From Perilla frutescens (taxonomy: Eukaryota; Streptophyta; Magnoliopsida; Lamiales; Lamiaceae), in the NCBI GenBank assembly GCA_026008535.1, contig BRKX01000009.1:53131001-53195000 (forward strand): 64,000 nt of DNA. The letters run 5' to 3'. The stretch's first letter is position 1. Each line of letters begins with the position of its first letter. The notes beneath the pieces are model-generated. The model worked only from the letters and a program-made list of their open reading frames with translations. It was not told where the DNA came from and did not search any database. Made by a program: the position numbers and the translations under genes. This document shows, in pieces, positions 1-8,779 of the stretch.

Positions 1-300
1 TTTTATTTTTGTCAAAAATAATTAAATGCTAAAAATAATTAATTTAACAGTTTAATAAAGTAGGGATATTAAAAAAAATTCAAAAAGGCCGGCCTCACAG
101 GCCCCGTTAAAGTATATTCAAGGCCAAGGAGGCCCAGGTCAAACATAATTCAAAGGCCCAAGCTGTGATGTGAGTCCATGTTAGTGGGATCAGACCCCAT
201 ACATTGACAACCAACCCTCACATAAGATATAATATATACAAGAGTAAATGTTGATATTTTTTCGATGTGGGATACGAGGGTAATGCCTTCTCAATTAGTT
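1..300. repeat. Repeat block R1 (copy of 4010-4350)
   Basis: This block is repeated in the same orientation at about 4010-4350. The best conserved part is roughly 168-273, which holds a shared core with GTGATGTGAGTCCATG followed by TTAGTGGGATCAGACCCC, an ATATAATATAT stretch and CGATGTGGGAT. The GGCC-rich part to the left has diverged and is shorter in the second copy. The window starts inside or at the edge of the block, so its true left end is unknown. Confidence 0.8.
226..273 (-). promoter_or_regulatory. Candidate snRNA-type promoter, copy 1 (USE + TATA)
   Basis: Read on the minus strand, 273-263 is ATCCCACATCG, an exact match to the plant U-snRNA upstream sequence element RTCCCACATCG. A TATATATT stretch starts 24 nt further on, at 238. 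That spacing is closer to plant Pol III (U6-type) than to Pol II snRNA promoters. A transcript would run leftward from about 212, and the first T-run on that strand is near 86-82. No known snRNA was recognised in the sequence that would be transcribed. The motif match is observed; promoter function is inferred. Confidence 0.4.
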
Positions 301-593
301 CCTCAACCAGTTTTGCAAGTATTTTCTATATCAATTAATTATGGTCTAATTTTAATGCTTTGGTAATATATTCACTAATTCCAATTTAATTATAGTTAAG
401 GCACGTAAATCTTGCCAAATTACGTCCCTAAATTGTCTCTGAATCATCGTCCGAATATAAGCATTTTTTTACTAAAAATAAGGCTCAAAATAAGATGCTC
501 AAAATATAAATTCCGAATTAAAATCAACTGGATATCTATTTCATTCGGACATACAATATTACCAAAAATATAAAAAATTACATAAACATAATT

Positions 594-1077
594 TTAATCG
601 AGTTCATCCAAGCGAGCTCGGAGCACCGCCAATCTTGCCTGGATGCACTCTATCTTCGCTTTCTTCATCTCTATTGCGTGCTCTATTTGTTGTTTTTGTA
701 TCATAGCAAGAGCTTCCCGATGGAAGCGATCCTTTTCATACTACAAATATTAAACAAAACAATATTAATTTTAACCAACACAAAATAAAATAACAAATTT
801 TCTTAAATATTTGATGATACCAGTTGGTCCAAAATCAGTTGATTCAAACGTGCATCCGCTTCCGATTTGGCTTGAATGTCTCTGCCAAACCTTTCAGACT
901 CCTTCGCAAACTATTAACGAGGAGAAAAACAATCGAAATATAAAAATCGCCAAAATAAAACCCTAAATGAAAATAAAAAGAAAAAAATACCTTTTCGACT
1001 TCTTTTTCACCGGCAGTTTTAATCCTCTTCGACGAGGAGGTGTTTCCAGCTTCGTTCGACCTTTTGAAAGACTCCAT
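594..1077 (-). CDS. Three-exon coiled-coil mini-protein, copy 1
   Basis: I do not recognise a named family. The model has exons 1077-991, 910-821 and 740-594, all joined in phase 0 with GT-AG introns, giving 107 residues. Exon 1 (29 residues, starting MESFKRSNEAG) is basic and serine-rich with a KRIK patch that could be a nuclear signal. Exon 2 (30 residues) contains KESER and AKSEADARL. Exon 3 (48 residues) is heptad-like and ends ARLAVLRARLDELD before the stop, so a coiled coil is likely. Exon order, the 90-nt length of exon 2 and the phases all match the gene at 3088-3620, which argues for a real duplicated gene. Such tails occur in trihelix/Myb-like and NAM-associated plant proteins, so it might pair with the Myb/SANT-like protein next door; that is inference. 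Confidence 0.6.
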
Positions 1078-1317
1078 TTACGTCAACTTCGATGGAGGAG
1101 TGTTGTAGTTGGAAGATGGAGAAAGATGTAGGAGAGATTTTAGGAGACATGAATCTTGATATGATAATTGTGATATTTTCTCTCATTAAATATTGTGTAT
1201 AAGTAGGGTGGGAAGTTTTAGAGTCAATCCACTCCAATTCAATATACTTATTTAATTAATGAATAATTTTAATTTTATGTAATTACAAAATTATAGGTAG
1301 TATATATATATTTGACA

Positions 1318-1650
1318 TTAACATAGTCATAATTAACATGTATAAAATTAATAGACTATTGGCATTAAAATTATATTCACCCATTCTAAACATTAAAAGA
1401 GAATTAAATTTATAATTTAATTAATATTTGAAGTTTTAATTTGAATATTGGTTTCATTTCAATCAAATTGGAACTATAGTCACAACAATTAATGAGTTGT
1501 GATGATTACATTCAATAAATATTGTGTACACATTACTTGATAAATTGTAGTTGGAAGGCTTTATGTCTTTTCAATTAAATCCAAATACAATTAATATTTT
1601 ATTTTCAATTTTATTATTTAAAAAAAACCGAACTAATATTTTATTTGCAA
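1318..1650. repeat. Non-coding repeat S1 (copy of 2628-2965)
   Basis: A stretch of about 330 bp from CATAGTCATAATTAACATG to the A-run near 1625 recurs nearly unchanged at 2628-2965, in the same orientation. A core containing GTTGTGATGATTACATTC and AATATTGTGTA also resembles the upstream regions of both coiled-coil mini-genes (about 1165-1205 and 3708-3745). The repeat lies upstream of the Myb/SANT-like gene and may carry regulatory sequence. Confidence 0.75.
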
Positions 1651-1928
1651 TTTTTTAAAATTTTAAAAGTTATAAGTGAATTTAAACAATATTAATTTAT
1701 TTTTTATAAATGTTTTTACGATATTTTATACAGTATATCAAACAATAGTTAAACTTGAATTTTTTTCGTTTAGGGTTTTGGTTTAGGGTTTTTCACACTT
1801 CTCAATAAACATTTTTTACGTAAATATTTTTTTTCCAAATAATAGTTTGGAATTATCCATGTTGCAACATGCATGCTGTTTTGGTTACTAGTCTTTTCAT
1901 GCATTTAATGGAGGTCTATATTTTCTTT

Positions 1929-1936
1929 TATATAAG
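1929..1936 (+). promoter_or_regulatory. TATA box candidate for the Myb/SANT-like gene
   Basis: TATATAAG lies 27-34 nt before the first ATG at 1963 and 60-67 nt before the alternative ATG at 1996. The short leader to the first ATG slightly favours the second start. There is no other support for the transcription start. Confidence 0.35.
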
Positions 1937-1962
1937 TAGGTATTCGTAATTGTAATTTCATA

Positions 1963-2495
1963 ATGCATTTCAAACAAAAAAAAATAGCCAAAATCATGTC
2001 TTGGTCCAAATCTGATGAGGCCGTGTTTGTTAGTTTCTTACGTCTAAGGATCGGGTTCGTTGATCTATCTCACACACCGGGCACTGCATTGACCCTCAAT
2101 TTACTCGCGAAGTTGATGTCTGGTGCTCGTTATCGTCATTTTCGGACCATCGAACTGGTCTATAAATTGAAAGAATTGAAGGAGCTATTTTATTCATTCG
2201 AAAAACTTAAAATGCTTCCGGGGATCACCTACGATGAAGAAAGCAATTGTGTCACAACCACTGATGCCTATTTAAGTCTTTTCAGTGATATTCGAGCTGT
2301 AAGTAAACATTACCATTTTGTTAATTATATTTTTTTATGACATTAATTTGCATTTATATTTCACTACAGGAATGTGAGATGCATAGAGACTTTCGACTGA
2401 ATGGAATGCCGGAGTACCGTGGAATTCGTGACATTATTCAACTTGGAGGCGTTGTCAATACTGATTTTGAGAGTTTAGTCAATAGATTTGCTTGA
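1963..2495 (+). CDS. Myb/SANT-like DNA-binding protein, two exons
   Basis: Exons 1963-2298 and 2370-2495 join in phase 0 across a 71-bp intron (donor GTAAGT, acceptor CTACAG), giving 153 residues. A second ATG at 1996 (MSWSKSDEAVF) could be the real start. The body follows the plant Myb/SANT-like (Myb_DNA-bind_3) layout: a helix ending in an LL...LM segment, RYRHFRTIELVYKLKELKEL, the EK...LPGITYDEESN turn, a TTTDAYLSLFSDIRA helix, then the exon 2 tail HRDFRLNGMPEYRGI. In this family the tail follows the DNA-binding helices, and members include PIF/Harbinger accessory proteins and host proteins of unknown role. The usual tryptophans are replaced by Y, F or I, so binding may be altered. It is flanked by repeats S1 and S2 and by the two coiled-coil genes. 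No transposase lies beside it except the FAR1-like gene at 4.8 kb. Confidence 0.6.
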
Positions 2496-2627
2496 AGAGT
2501 TTAAGCCTGTTGTTATGGAGTGCACTTAAATTATCTTTTATAATATCTATAAAATTATCTTTGTATTTATAACCTTTGTATTTTTATTTAATTGGTATAA
2601 TTATTTATAATATAATTTTCATACTAT

Positions 2628-2965
2628 AGTCATAATTAACATGTATAAAATTAATAATAATTGACATTAAAATTATTTTACCCATTCTAAACATTAAAAG
2701 AGAATTAAATTTATAATTTAATTAATATTTGAAGTTTTAATTTGAATATTGTTTTCATTTCAATCAAATTGGAACTATTGTCAACACAATTAATGAGTTG
2801 TGATGATTACATTCAATAAATATTGTGTATACAATACTTGATAAATTGTAGTTGGAAGGCTTTATGTCTTTTGAATTAAATCCAAATACAATTAATATTT
2901 TACTTTCAATTTTATTATTACAAAAAAATTCGAACTAATATTTTATTTGCAATTTTTTCGATATG
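2628..2965. repeat. Non-coding repeat S2 (copy of 1318-1650)
   Basis: This is the second copy of the S block, starting with ATAGTCATAATTAACATG and continuing through GGAAGGCTTTATGTCTTTT to the A-rich end. It lies just downstream of the Myb/SANT-like gene. The flanking S copies suggest an old segmental duplication in this cluster. Confidence 0.75.
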
Positions 2966-3087
2966 TTATACAGTATATCAAACACTAGTTAAAATAAAAA
3001 AAAATTAAAATTGAATTATTTTCGTTTAGGGTTTTGTAGCTTTAATGAGAATCAATGATGGTTTAGTTGGTTTAGGGTTTCGGAGCA

Positions 3088-3620
3088 TTAATAGAGAATG
3101 AATGATGGTGTGTGTAAAAGATGCATCAAAAATTTGTTAACCCACACTTTAATCTTAAGCCTTGCCCAAATACTCTCTAGCTCGGCTATTTCCTTCTCAT
3201 ATGTGTGCTTCATACTTAGATCTGTCATCAGTTTACACATTGCGATCTGGAATTCAACCTTCTCACACTACAAAGATTAAATGGAAGACATTCATAATTA
3301 AATCAACAAATAATAATAACACGAATATAATGTAATAAATTTTCTAACAAAAAAGTTGATACCTGTTGCGCCTCCACACATCGACGCAAATTTTCATCGG
3401 CTTGTGCTTTGGCTTCAACAATTTTGGCAAGCCTCTCTGATTCCTTCATAAACTACACACAAAAAAACCATTCGAAATCGATGCTAAATCCATACATGCA
3501 AAATATATAAAAAAAAATTAATAAAAAAAAAACCAAGAGAACCTCTTCAAGTTTCGTTTCCGTCCGCTTCCAGGACGAGTTGCCCTCCTCTTCGTTTGGC
3601 CTTCTTGATGAAGAAGCCAT
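3088..3620 (-). CDS. Three-exon coiled-coil mini-protein, copy 2
   Basis: This is a diverged paralogue of the gene at 594-1077. Exons 3620-3543, 3452-3363 and 3267-3088 are in phase 0 with GT-AG introns and give 115 residues starting MASSSRRPNEEEGN. An in-frame ATG five codons upstream (3635) is also possible. Exon 2 is again exactly 90 nt and shares the KESER motif and spaced AK, AD and L residues with copy 1. Exon 3 begins CEKVEFQIAM against YEKDRFHREAL in copy 1, then has a heptad-like region KEIAELESIWARLKIK, and finishes with an unrelated tail. That tail runs past the place where copy 1 stops, so this copy may have lost its original stop codon. Function is unknown. Confidence 0.5.
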
Positions 3621-4009
3621 ATCCAGAATTTTCAAAGTTTTTTGAGAGTCTTGGAAGTAGATAGAGATTAATGAGGAGACGTGACTCTTTGAGATTATCC
3701 CTAAAAAATTGTGATGATTTCATTCATTAAATAGAGAAGTTGGAGTTGTCAATCCATCGTGTCTTTTCATATTCAGTCCAATTTATTAAAACATTACTAA
3801 TAAGATAGTATTCTATTATTATTTTCTGTATTAAATAAGTACTATATATATAGTTAGGAAATTAGTATTTATCACTTTGTGTTTGAGTTTAATTTTAGTT
3901 GATGTACAAGTTAAATTACTGATTTCCTATATCAATACTAATATAAGTTAAAAATAAATTAGAGTTTCGGTGAATATAATCGGTATAATTTATTGTGTAG
4001 GAGATTGTA

Positions 4010-4350
4010 TTTTTGTCAAAAATAATTAAACACTATAAAAAATTAATTTAATAGTTTAATAAGGTATTGAAAAAAAAAGACTATTTGGGACTGATTTATT
4101 ATTTATAGTCAAATTGTACGATTTACAAATTAGAAAAAAAAATTGGAACAAAATAATAGAGATATAACAAAAAATTCAAAAGGGCCGGCCTTACAAGCCC
4201 AGGTCAAATATTATATTTTAAAGGCCTAGAGAAGCTGTGATGTGAGTCCATGTTAGTGGGATCAGACCCCATACATTGAAAACTAACCCTTACATAAGAT
4301 ATAATATATTCAAAGGTAAATTTCGATTTTTTTCCGATGTGGGATACTCA
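4010..4350. repeat. Repeat block R2 (copy of 1-300)
   Basis: This is the second copy of block R, starting TTTTTGTCAAAAATAATTAAA. The GGCC-rich section is shorter than in R1, but the core from AAGCTGTGATGTGAGTCC through CGATGTGGGATAC is almost unchanged. It sits between the second coiled-coil gene and the FAR1-like gene. Confidence 0.8.
4303..4345 (-). promoter_or_regulatory. Candidate snRNA-type promoter, copy 2 (USE + TATA)
   Basis: Minus-strand 4345-4335 is again the exact 11-mer ATCCCACATCG, and TATATT lies 25 nt beyond it from 4309. The best conserved sequence between R1 and R2 is this promoter-like part together with the first 50 or so bases that would be transcribed. A T-run at about 4181-4178 on that strand could terminate a Pol III transcript of roughly 100 nt. 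Confidence 0.4.
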
Positions 4351-4637
4351 TACGCAGGTACTGCTTTCTCTATCTTAACTTTGTATATGTAACAATCGAA
4401 TAGATATGACTTTTCATTAAAAAAATTTAATACATATGCCCGGATATGAAATATAATTAAAATACTTAATTAAAAAAAATTAACAGAAATACTTAATTAA
4501 ATATTGCACGGATATGAAGTATAATTAAAATAAAAATAAGATTACGAATTCAATAAATAAAACTCAGATTACAAAAAGTACTAAACAATAAGAAATTAAA
4601 TACTACAAAATGAATAATTAATAATCAACAAAATACA

Positions 4638-4826
4638 CTACAAGTTTTGTGTGCCGGGACCCGAACCACTAGCGGTATTTTTCGTCCGCTTGCGTCGTGT
4701 AGCACCTGCTGCCTTCTTCTTGGTCATGCTATTTGACGTTTGTTCCGCACCCGATTTGTACCTTTTTTCTCTCGGCCTCCCCTTGCAAGTGATATTAAGT
4801 GGATCTAATACGGGAGTCGAACTATC
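4638..4826 (-). other. In-frame C-terminal coding continuation of the FAR1-like gene
   Basis: After the TAA at 4829-4827 the same frame stays open for 62 codons to a TAG at 4640-4638. It encodes VLDPLNITCKGRPREKRYKS followed by a lysine/arginine-rich region (KKKAAGATRRKRTK) and a glycine/serine end. The DP...KGRP...R.KS pattern is the usual C-terminal tail of FAR1-related (FRS/FHY3) proteins. The simplest reading is that the TAA is a recent nonsense mutation, a readthrough stop or a base error. Confidence 0.75.
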
Positions 4827-6914
4827 TTATTCGATAGTGCGCGAAGAAGCACCGCGATTCGCTATTACTGGATTCCAGTTATAAAGTTCATCCTTCAAAG
4901 ATTGTAACCTAAGTTTGATGAATTTCATTTTCTCACTGTCCTCATAAGCAACATCCGTGCATTCTTGAAACTCTCGTTCAACATCTTGAAACATTAAATA
5001 TTCCTTCGTCATGTGCGGATATCCCCCGGCAAAAAAAATGCTTACATGTCGTCTATACACATCCTTCCTCCATCTTCTTAGTATGTATCTCTCATTCACG
5101 GAACGGGTATCCTTTGAAGCTAGAACCTTCAAGATATGACTGCAAAGAATTCCCTTAGATTCAAACTTCCGGCAATTGTAAGCTAAATATTGTCCAACAG
5201 GCCTATACTCCACAGTGAATGAAAATTCTTTATGATACCAATTGTTCAACATGGTACTTTCAAATACTTCATGGCTCTCCACTCCTCCAAGTATGGTTGG
5301 ATCATTCTTGATGTTGCAATTCCACATTAACCTGATTTCACGAGGAAATTGCTCGAAAATGCTATTCGTGTATACTTTTCCTAATTGCTCCTCCCATTTA
5401 AAATTCGATATACACTTTCTCGACCTACACTTGGAATCAAAGTCAGCCCGCATCTCCTTCTGAATCTTGTGGCAAACGGCAATCTCGTATTGTTCCACGA
5501 ATTGCTTCAATGTGCTCTTTGAGTTGATATAACCGTCGAAGAAAGAATGCATTGACTCACTTCTTTGTGTAGAGACCATGCCAGCCCAAAAAACATGGTT
5601 CAAGTACACTGGTATCCAACTTTGTCTTTCATTGTAGAGGTCTCTAAGCCATCTATTATTTTCGAGCCCGTGTGTCGTTATGAATTCAGCCCACCTTGTT
5701 TCAAATTCAGTAATCGTAAGGCTATCATAGATCAACGCATTGAATTCTGACACCACCCTATCAAACTCGGCAACCCCTTTGAACTTTTGTGCCGTCTTAG
5801 ACAAAATGTGCCATAGACACAACCGGTGGACGGTGTCGGGCATCACTTTCCTCACGGCAATTCGAATACTATCGCACTGATCCGTCAACATTGCCACAGG
5901 TTGAACACCTCCCATTGCTTCCAACCAATTAGAGAAAAACCAATTGAACGATGAAGCATCTTCGTGAGACAACAAAGCACACCCTAGTAGGATGGACTGA
6001 TGATGGTGATTAACACCAACCACGGTCGGAAAAGGCATATTGTATTGGTTGACGAGATACGTCGTGTCGAAGCTGATCACGTCGTGAAACTCTTCATACG
6101 CTGATATGCTCCGAGGATGAATCCACAACACATTTCGAAGTCTACCTTCGTCATCAATATCCATCAAATGAAAAAAGCTCCTATCTTTCTGTTGTAACTT
6201 CATGAAAAGCTTACGAATGGCTTCGGCATCTCCTTCACCGAGTCTCAACCTTCTTCTATGCTCAATGTAATTCCTACAATCTTTCCCCAAGCATCCTAAA
6301 TTTTGTGGACCACCAGCCTGCACTTCGAATATCCTCATATTTTTACAAGTTCTTAAGCCGGCAATGTCATTAGCTTCTAACTGTCTCTTCATATTAATTG
6401 ATAAACTCCTATGCGCAGGCATGAAAATTGACATGTGAGGTTCTAAGTCATGATTATGGTTTGCAGAAACAGTCGACACTCTCCATGTGCCGTCAAGATT
6501 TTGTATAGCATTCAAGCGAGCAGGGCAGTTAATCCTTTTGGTATATAACTTCACTTTTGGATTTCTAGCCCTATCGCACGCAATCATAACATACTTACCT
6601 CGACAATTTCTAACTGCAACACTGAAACCCTTATGCTTTGCATGAGCTTGATAGGCGGCTAATAGAGCTTCTCTACTCTCGAATTCCATATTAGGTTGAG
6701 GTCCTTCATCTAGAATTTCCTCATTACGATCTCCTTCATGTAGAATTTCCTCATTTTGAGCTCCTTCATCTCCTTCGTATTGCAAGTTCACTTCTTCTTG
6801 AACCACTTCTTCCTCTTCGGTTTCTACATGTTCGCCGGAATCCCTACTACAACAATCGAGGTCGGAATCCTCTCCAAATAAATCGACAATTACAGCCTGT
6901 GGATCTATAGCCAT
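4827..6914 (-). CDS. FAR1-related (FRS/MULE transposase-derived) protein
   Basis: A single-exon ORF of 695 residues. The N-terminus (1-75) is acidic and contains a short duplication, NEEILHEG then NEEILDEG. A FAR1-type zinc-binding domain spans about 76-158, with C113, C130, H153 and H155. A MULE transposase-like core spans about 275-455: SFDTTY carries D283, MLTDQC carries D345, CLWHIL follows, and QRSESMHSFF carries E453, so the DDE residues are kept. A SWIM zinc finger lies at 581-593 (C581, C591, H593). FRS proteins are domesticated Mutator-like transposases; some are transcription factors in far-red light signalling, others belong to active elements. No Mutator-like terminal repeats were found, so a domesticated gene is the first choice. 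The frame continues after the stop (4826-4638) with the normal family tail, so the truncation is suspicious. Confidence 0.9.
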   Translation of the reverse strand: MAIDPQAVIVDLFGEDSDLDCCSRDSGEHVETEEEEVVQEEVNLQYEGDEGAQNEEILHEGDRNEEILDEGPQPNMEFESREALLAAYQAHAKHKGFSVAVRNCRGKYVMIACDRARNPKVKLYTKRINCPARLNAIQNLDGTWRVSTVSANHNHDLEPHMSIFMPAHRSLSINMKRQLEANDIAGLRTCKNMRIFEVQAGGPQNLGCLGKDCRNYIEHRRRLRLGEGDAEAIRKLFMKLQQKDRSFFHLMDIDDEGRLRNVLWIHPRSISAYEEFHDVISFDTTYLVNQYNMPFPTVVGVNHHHQSILLGCALLSHEDASSFNWFFSNWLEAMGGVQPVAMLTDQCDSIRIAVRKVMPDTVHRLCLWHILSKTAQKFKGVAEFDRVVSEFNALIYDSLTITEFETRWAEFITTHGLENNRWLRDLYNERQSWIPVYLNHVFWAGMVSTQRSESMHSFFDGYINSKSTLKQFVEQYEIAVCHKIQKEMRADFDSKCRSRKCISNFKWEEQLGKVYTNSIFEQFPREIRLMWNCNIKNDPTILGGVESHEVFESTMLNNWYHKEFSFTVEYRPVGQYLAYNCRKFESKGILCSHILKVLASKDTRSVNERYILRRWRKDVYRRHVSIFFAGGYPHMTKEYLMFQDVEREFQECTDVAYEDSEKMKFIKLRLQSLKDELYNWNPVIANRGASSRTIE

Positions 6915-6919
6915 GGAAG

Positions 6920-8140
6920 CTCTTTATTTTCTTCTCTTTAGAATTAGAGTTACAACAATGGAAGAATTGCAGATTTCAAACGTGATATGATCATTAGTTT
7001 TATTGGGAACTTCAAGAGTTGCTTACCTTTTTTGCTTTTGTAGTATTTCGATTGGCTAGTAAAAAAAAATTTAATCACAATAAATCACTAAAAACGGGAT
7101 TATTATCCAAGTAAATGATATGTTCTAATGTTAGATTTTTTTTATTGAATCAAAACGTGTATTTTATAAAATTTTATAATATTTTCTGTATAGAGTATGA
7201 GAAAAATCGATTGATAATATATTATGACTTATATTAGAAATTTAGACGCAAATTTTAATGATGATAATATATTATGACTTATATTAGAAATTTAGACGCA
7301 AATTTTAATGATGAATTTATTTTTAATTTTATATGTATACTTTAAAGACGAAAATTTTGGACTAACATATTTTGAATTAAAATGAATTTGAAGTTTAATA
7401 TTATTTAATTCTGAAAAAATCATAGATGAATATATGCTTGATAATTGAATTTGACAAAATTTTGTAAAAAATATTCATCTTTATTAAATTATTTTATATG
7501 ATTTAAAGACTAGACTTTCGTCCTAATAATTGAATTGACTAATACTTTCATTTCAGACTAATCTATAAAAATTTGTAGGTTGAAAAATGATTAAAAAATC
7601 GAAGCAAGAATTGTGTTTATGTTATATATACATAACCAGAGCTATATATTATTTTATAACTAAAAAAAATATAAATACTGTATTTATGTTAAATCGATAA
7701 TCAAAGTGAATATATTAGTTCAAACCCCAAAAAAATTTAAAATACTGTGTTTATGTTAAAAGCCTTAATCGAACTATAATAACCTTTAAAAAAATGAAAA
7801 ATACTCTTTTTATGGTAAAATTAATAATCGAACTCAAAATAATAAAAAAGTTATACACAATTATTTATGTTCAAAATATTTAATATCGGATATCTAAATT
7901 ATTAGATTTATCGCTGGTATAATATTTTTATTTAATATTATAATATGTATCGGATATCTAAATAAGAATAATCGCTGATTTAATATTTTCGAAAGAATAT
8001 TAATATTGGTAAAAAAATCTGGTTGTTAATAGGAGGGAATAATTATAGATTTGGGAGGGAAGAGTGCATTTATTAAAAAATGGCGGTAATTGTGTTATTT
8101 TTGGAGGTAAATGGTATTTTTGGTATGGTAATATTTTGGC
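6920..8140. other. AT-rich spacer, no gene seen
   Basis: This is the upstream side of the FAR1-like gene. Apart from the 50-bp duplication at 7212-7311 I see only AT-rich low-complexity sequence, with short recurring pieces such as ATCGGATATCTAAAT (near 7886 and 7950). No ORF is worth calling. Confidence 0.6.
7212..7311. repeat. Perfect 50-bp tandem duplication
   Basis: The unit starting TGATAATATATTATGACTT is present twice head to tail (7212-7261 and 7262-7311) with no difference seen. This suggests a recent local duplication, or possibly an assembly artefact. Confidence 0.95.
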
Positions 8141-8145
8141 CCCAC

Positions 8146-8222
8146 ATAAATCGGTTTTTACTTAACCGGTCTTAAGAAAACCGGTTTTTTTCTGTGTGGC
8201 CGCGGCCACAGTGTGGTCATTT
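8146..8222. repeat. Cluster of GC-rich palindromes
   Basis: This 77-bp stretch contains TGTGGCCGCGGCCACA (8195-8210), a perfect 16-bp palindrome, preceded by AACCGGTCTTAAGAAAACCGGTT, an imperfect one. It stands out from the AT-rich surroundings and looks like a terminal part of a DNA transposon or Helitron. No matching second end was found. Confidence 0.5.
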
Positions 8223-8249
8223 AGCACTGCTCAAATATATAACATTTTG

Positions 8250-8496
8250 TATTCCTTCTGTCCCAATTATATAATCTATTTTATAGACGCACATAAATTA
8301 AAAATATTTATGAAAACTAGAGTTTATGACTTTCAAATTTTTTCAAATGGTTAGTTTTTAATTTTCAAGAATTAATAAGAGTGTATTTATACATTATTAT
8401 TTATTATGAAAGTTAATGCTACTTATAGTAATAAGACTATATAATTTGTATACCTCAAATAGTAATAGGGACTATATAATCGGGACGGAGAAAGTA
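8250..8496. mobile_element. MITE with CTCCCTCCGTCCC-like ends (Stowaway/Mariner type)
   Basis: The left end TATTCCTTCTGTCCCAATTA and the right end, whose reverse complement begins TACTTTCTCCGTCCCGATTA, form terminal inverted repeats of about 28 bp around a 247-bp non-coding element. Ends of the CTCCCTCCGTCCC type are typical of plant Stowaway/Mariner-like MITEs, which use TA target sites. Confidence 0.75.
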
Positions 8497-8515
8497 TACA
8501 TCATTGTAACTCTAA

Positions 8516-8700
8516 TACTCCCTCGATCCCAAAATATAGTCCTCATTCACTTTTTACACATATTAAAAAAAATACATTTAATGTACTTGGAAAAATAAAT
8601 TCATATAACATTTTTATACGCCCTTATTTATTGAATCAAAAGAAAAAAATGTTAATTTCAAAAACAATAAATAGGGGTATGTAAGGAAAATAAAAATTTA
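8516..8700. mobile_element. Fragment of a second MITE of the same type
   Basis: TACTCCCTCGATCCCAAAAT at 8516 is another CTCCCTCCGTCCC-type left end, 20 bp from the end of the previous MITE. No clean right end was found, so it is probably truncated; the right limit given is a guess. Confidence 0.45.
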
Positions 8701-8779
8701 ATACATACATATATATATATATATATAAGAAAAGTGAACTTAGATAAACTATATAGAAGTCGTGTATATGCATGATTCT

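Noticed and set aside
4651..4884. Plus-strand ORF of 77 codons
   Set aside because: It overlaps the C-terminal coding region of the FAR1-like gene on the other strand, where the family tail is recognisable.
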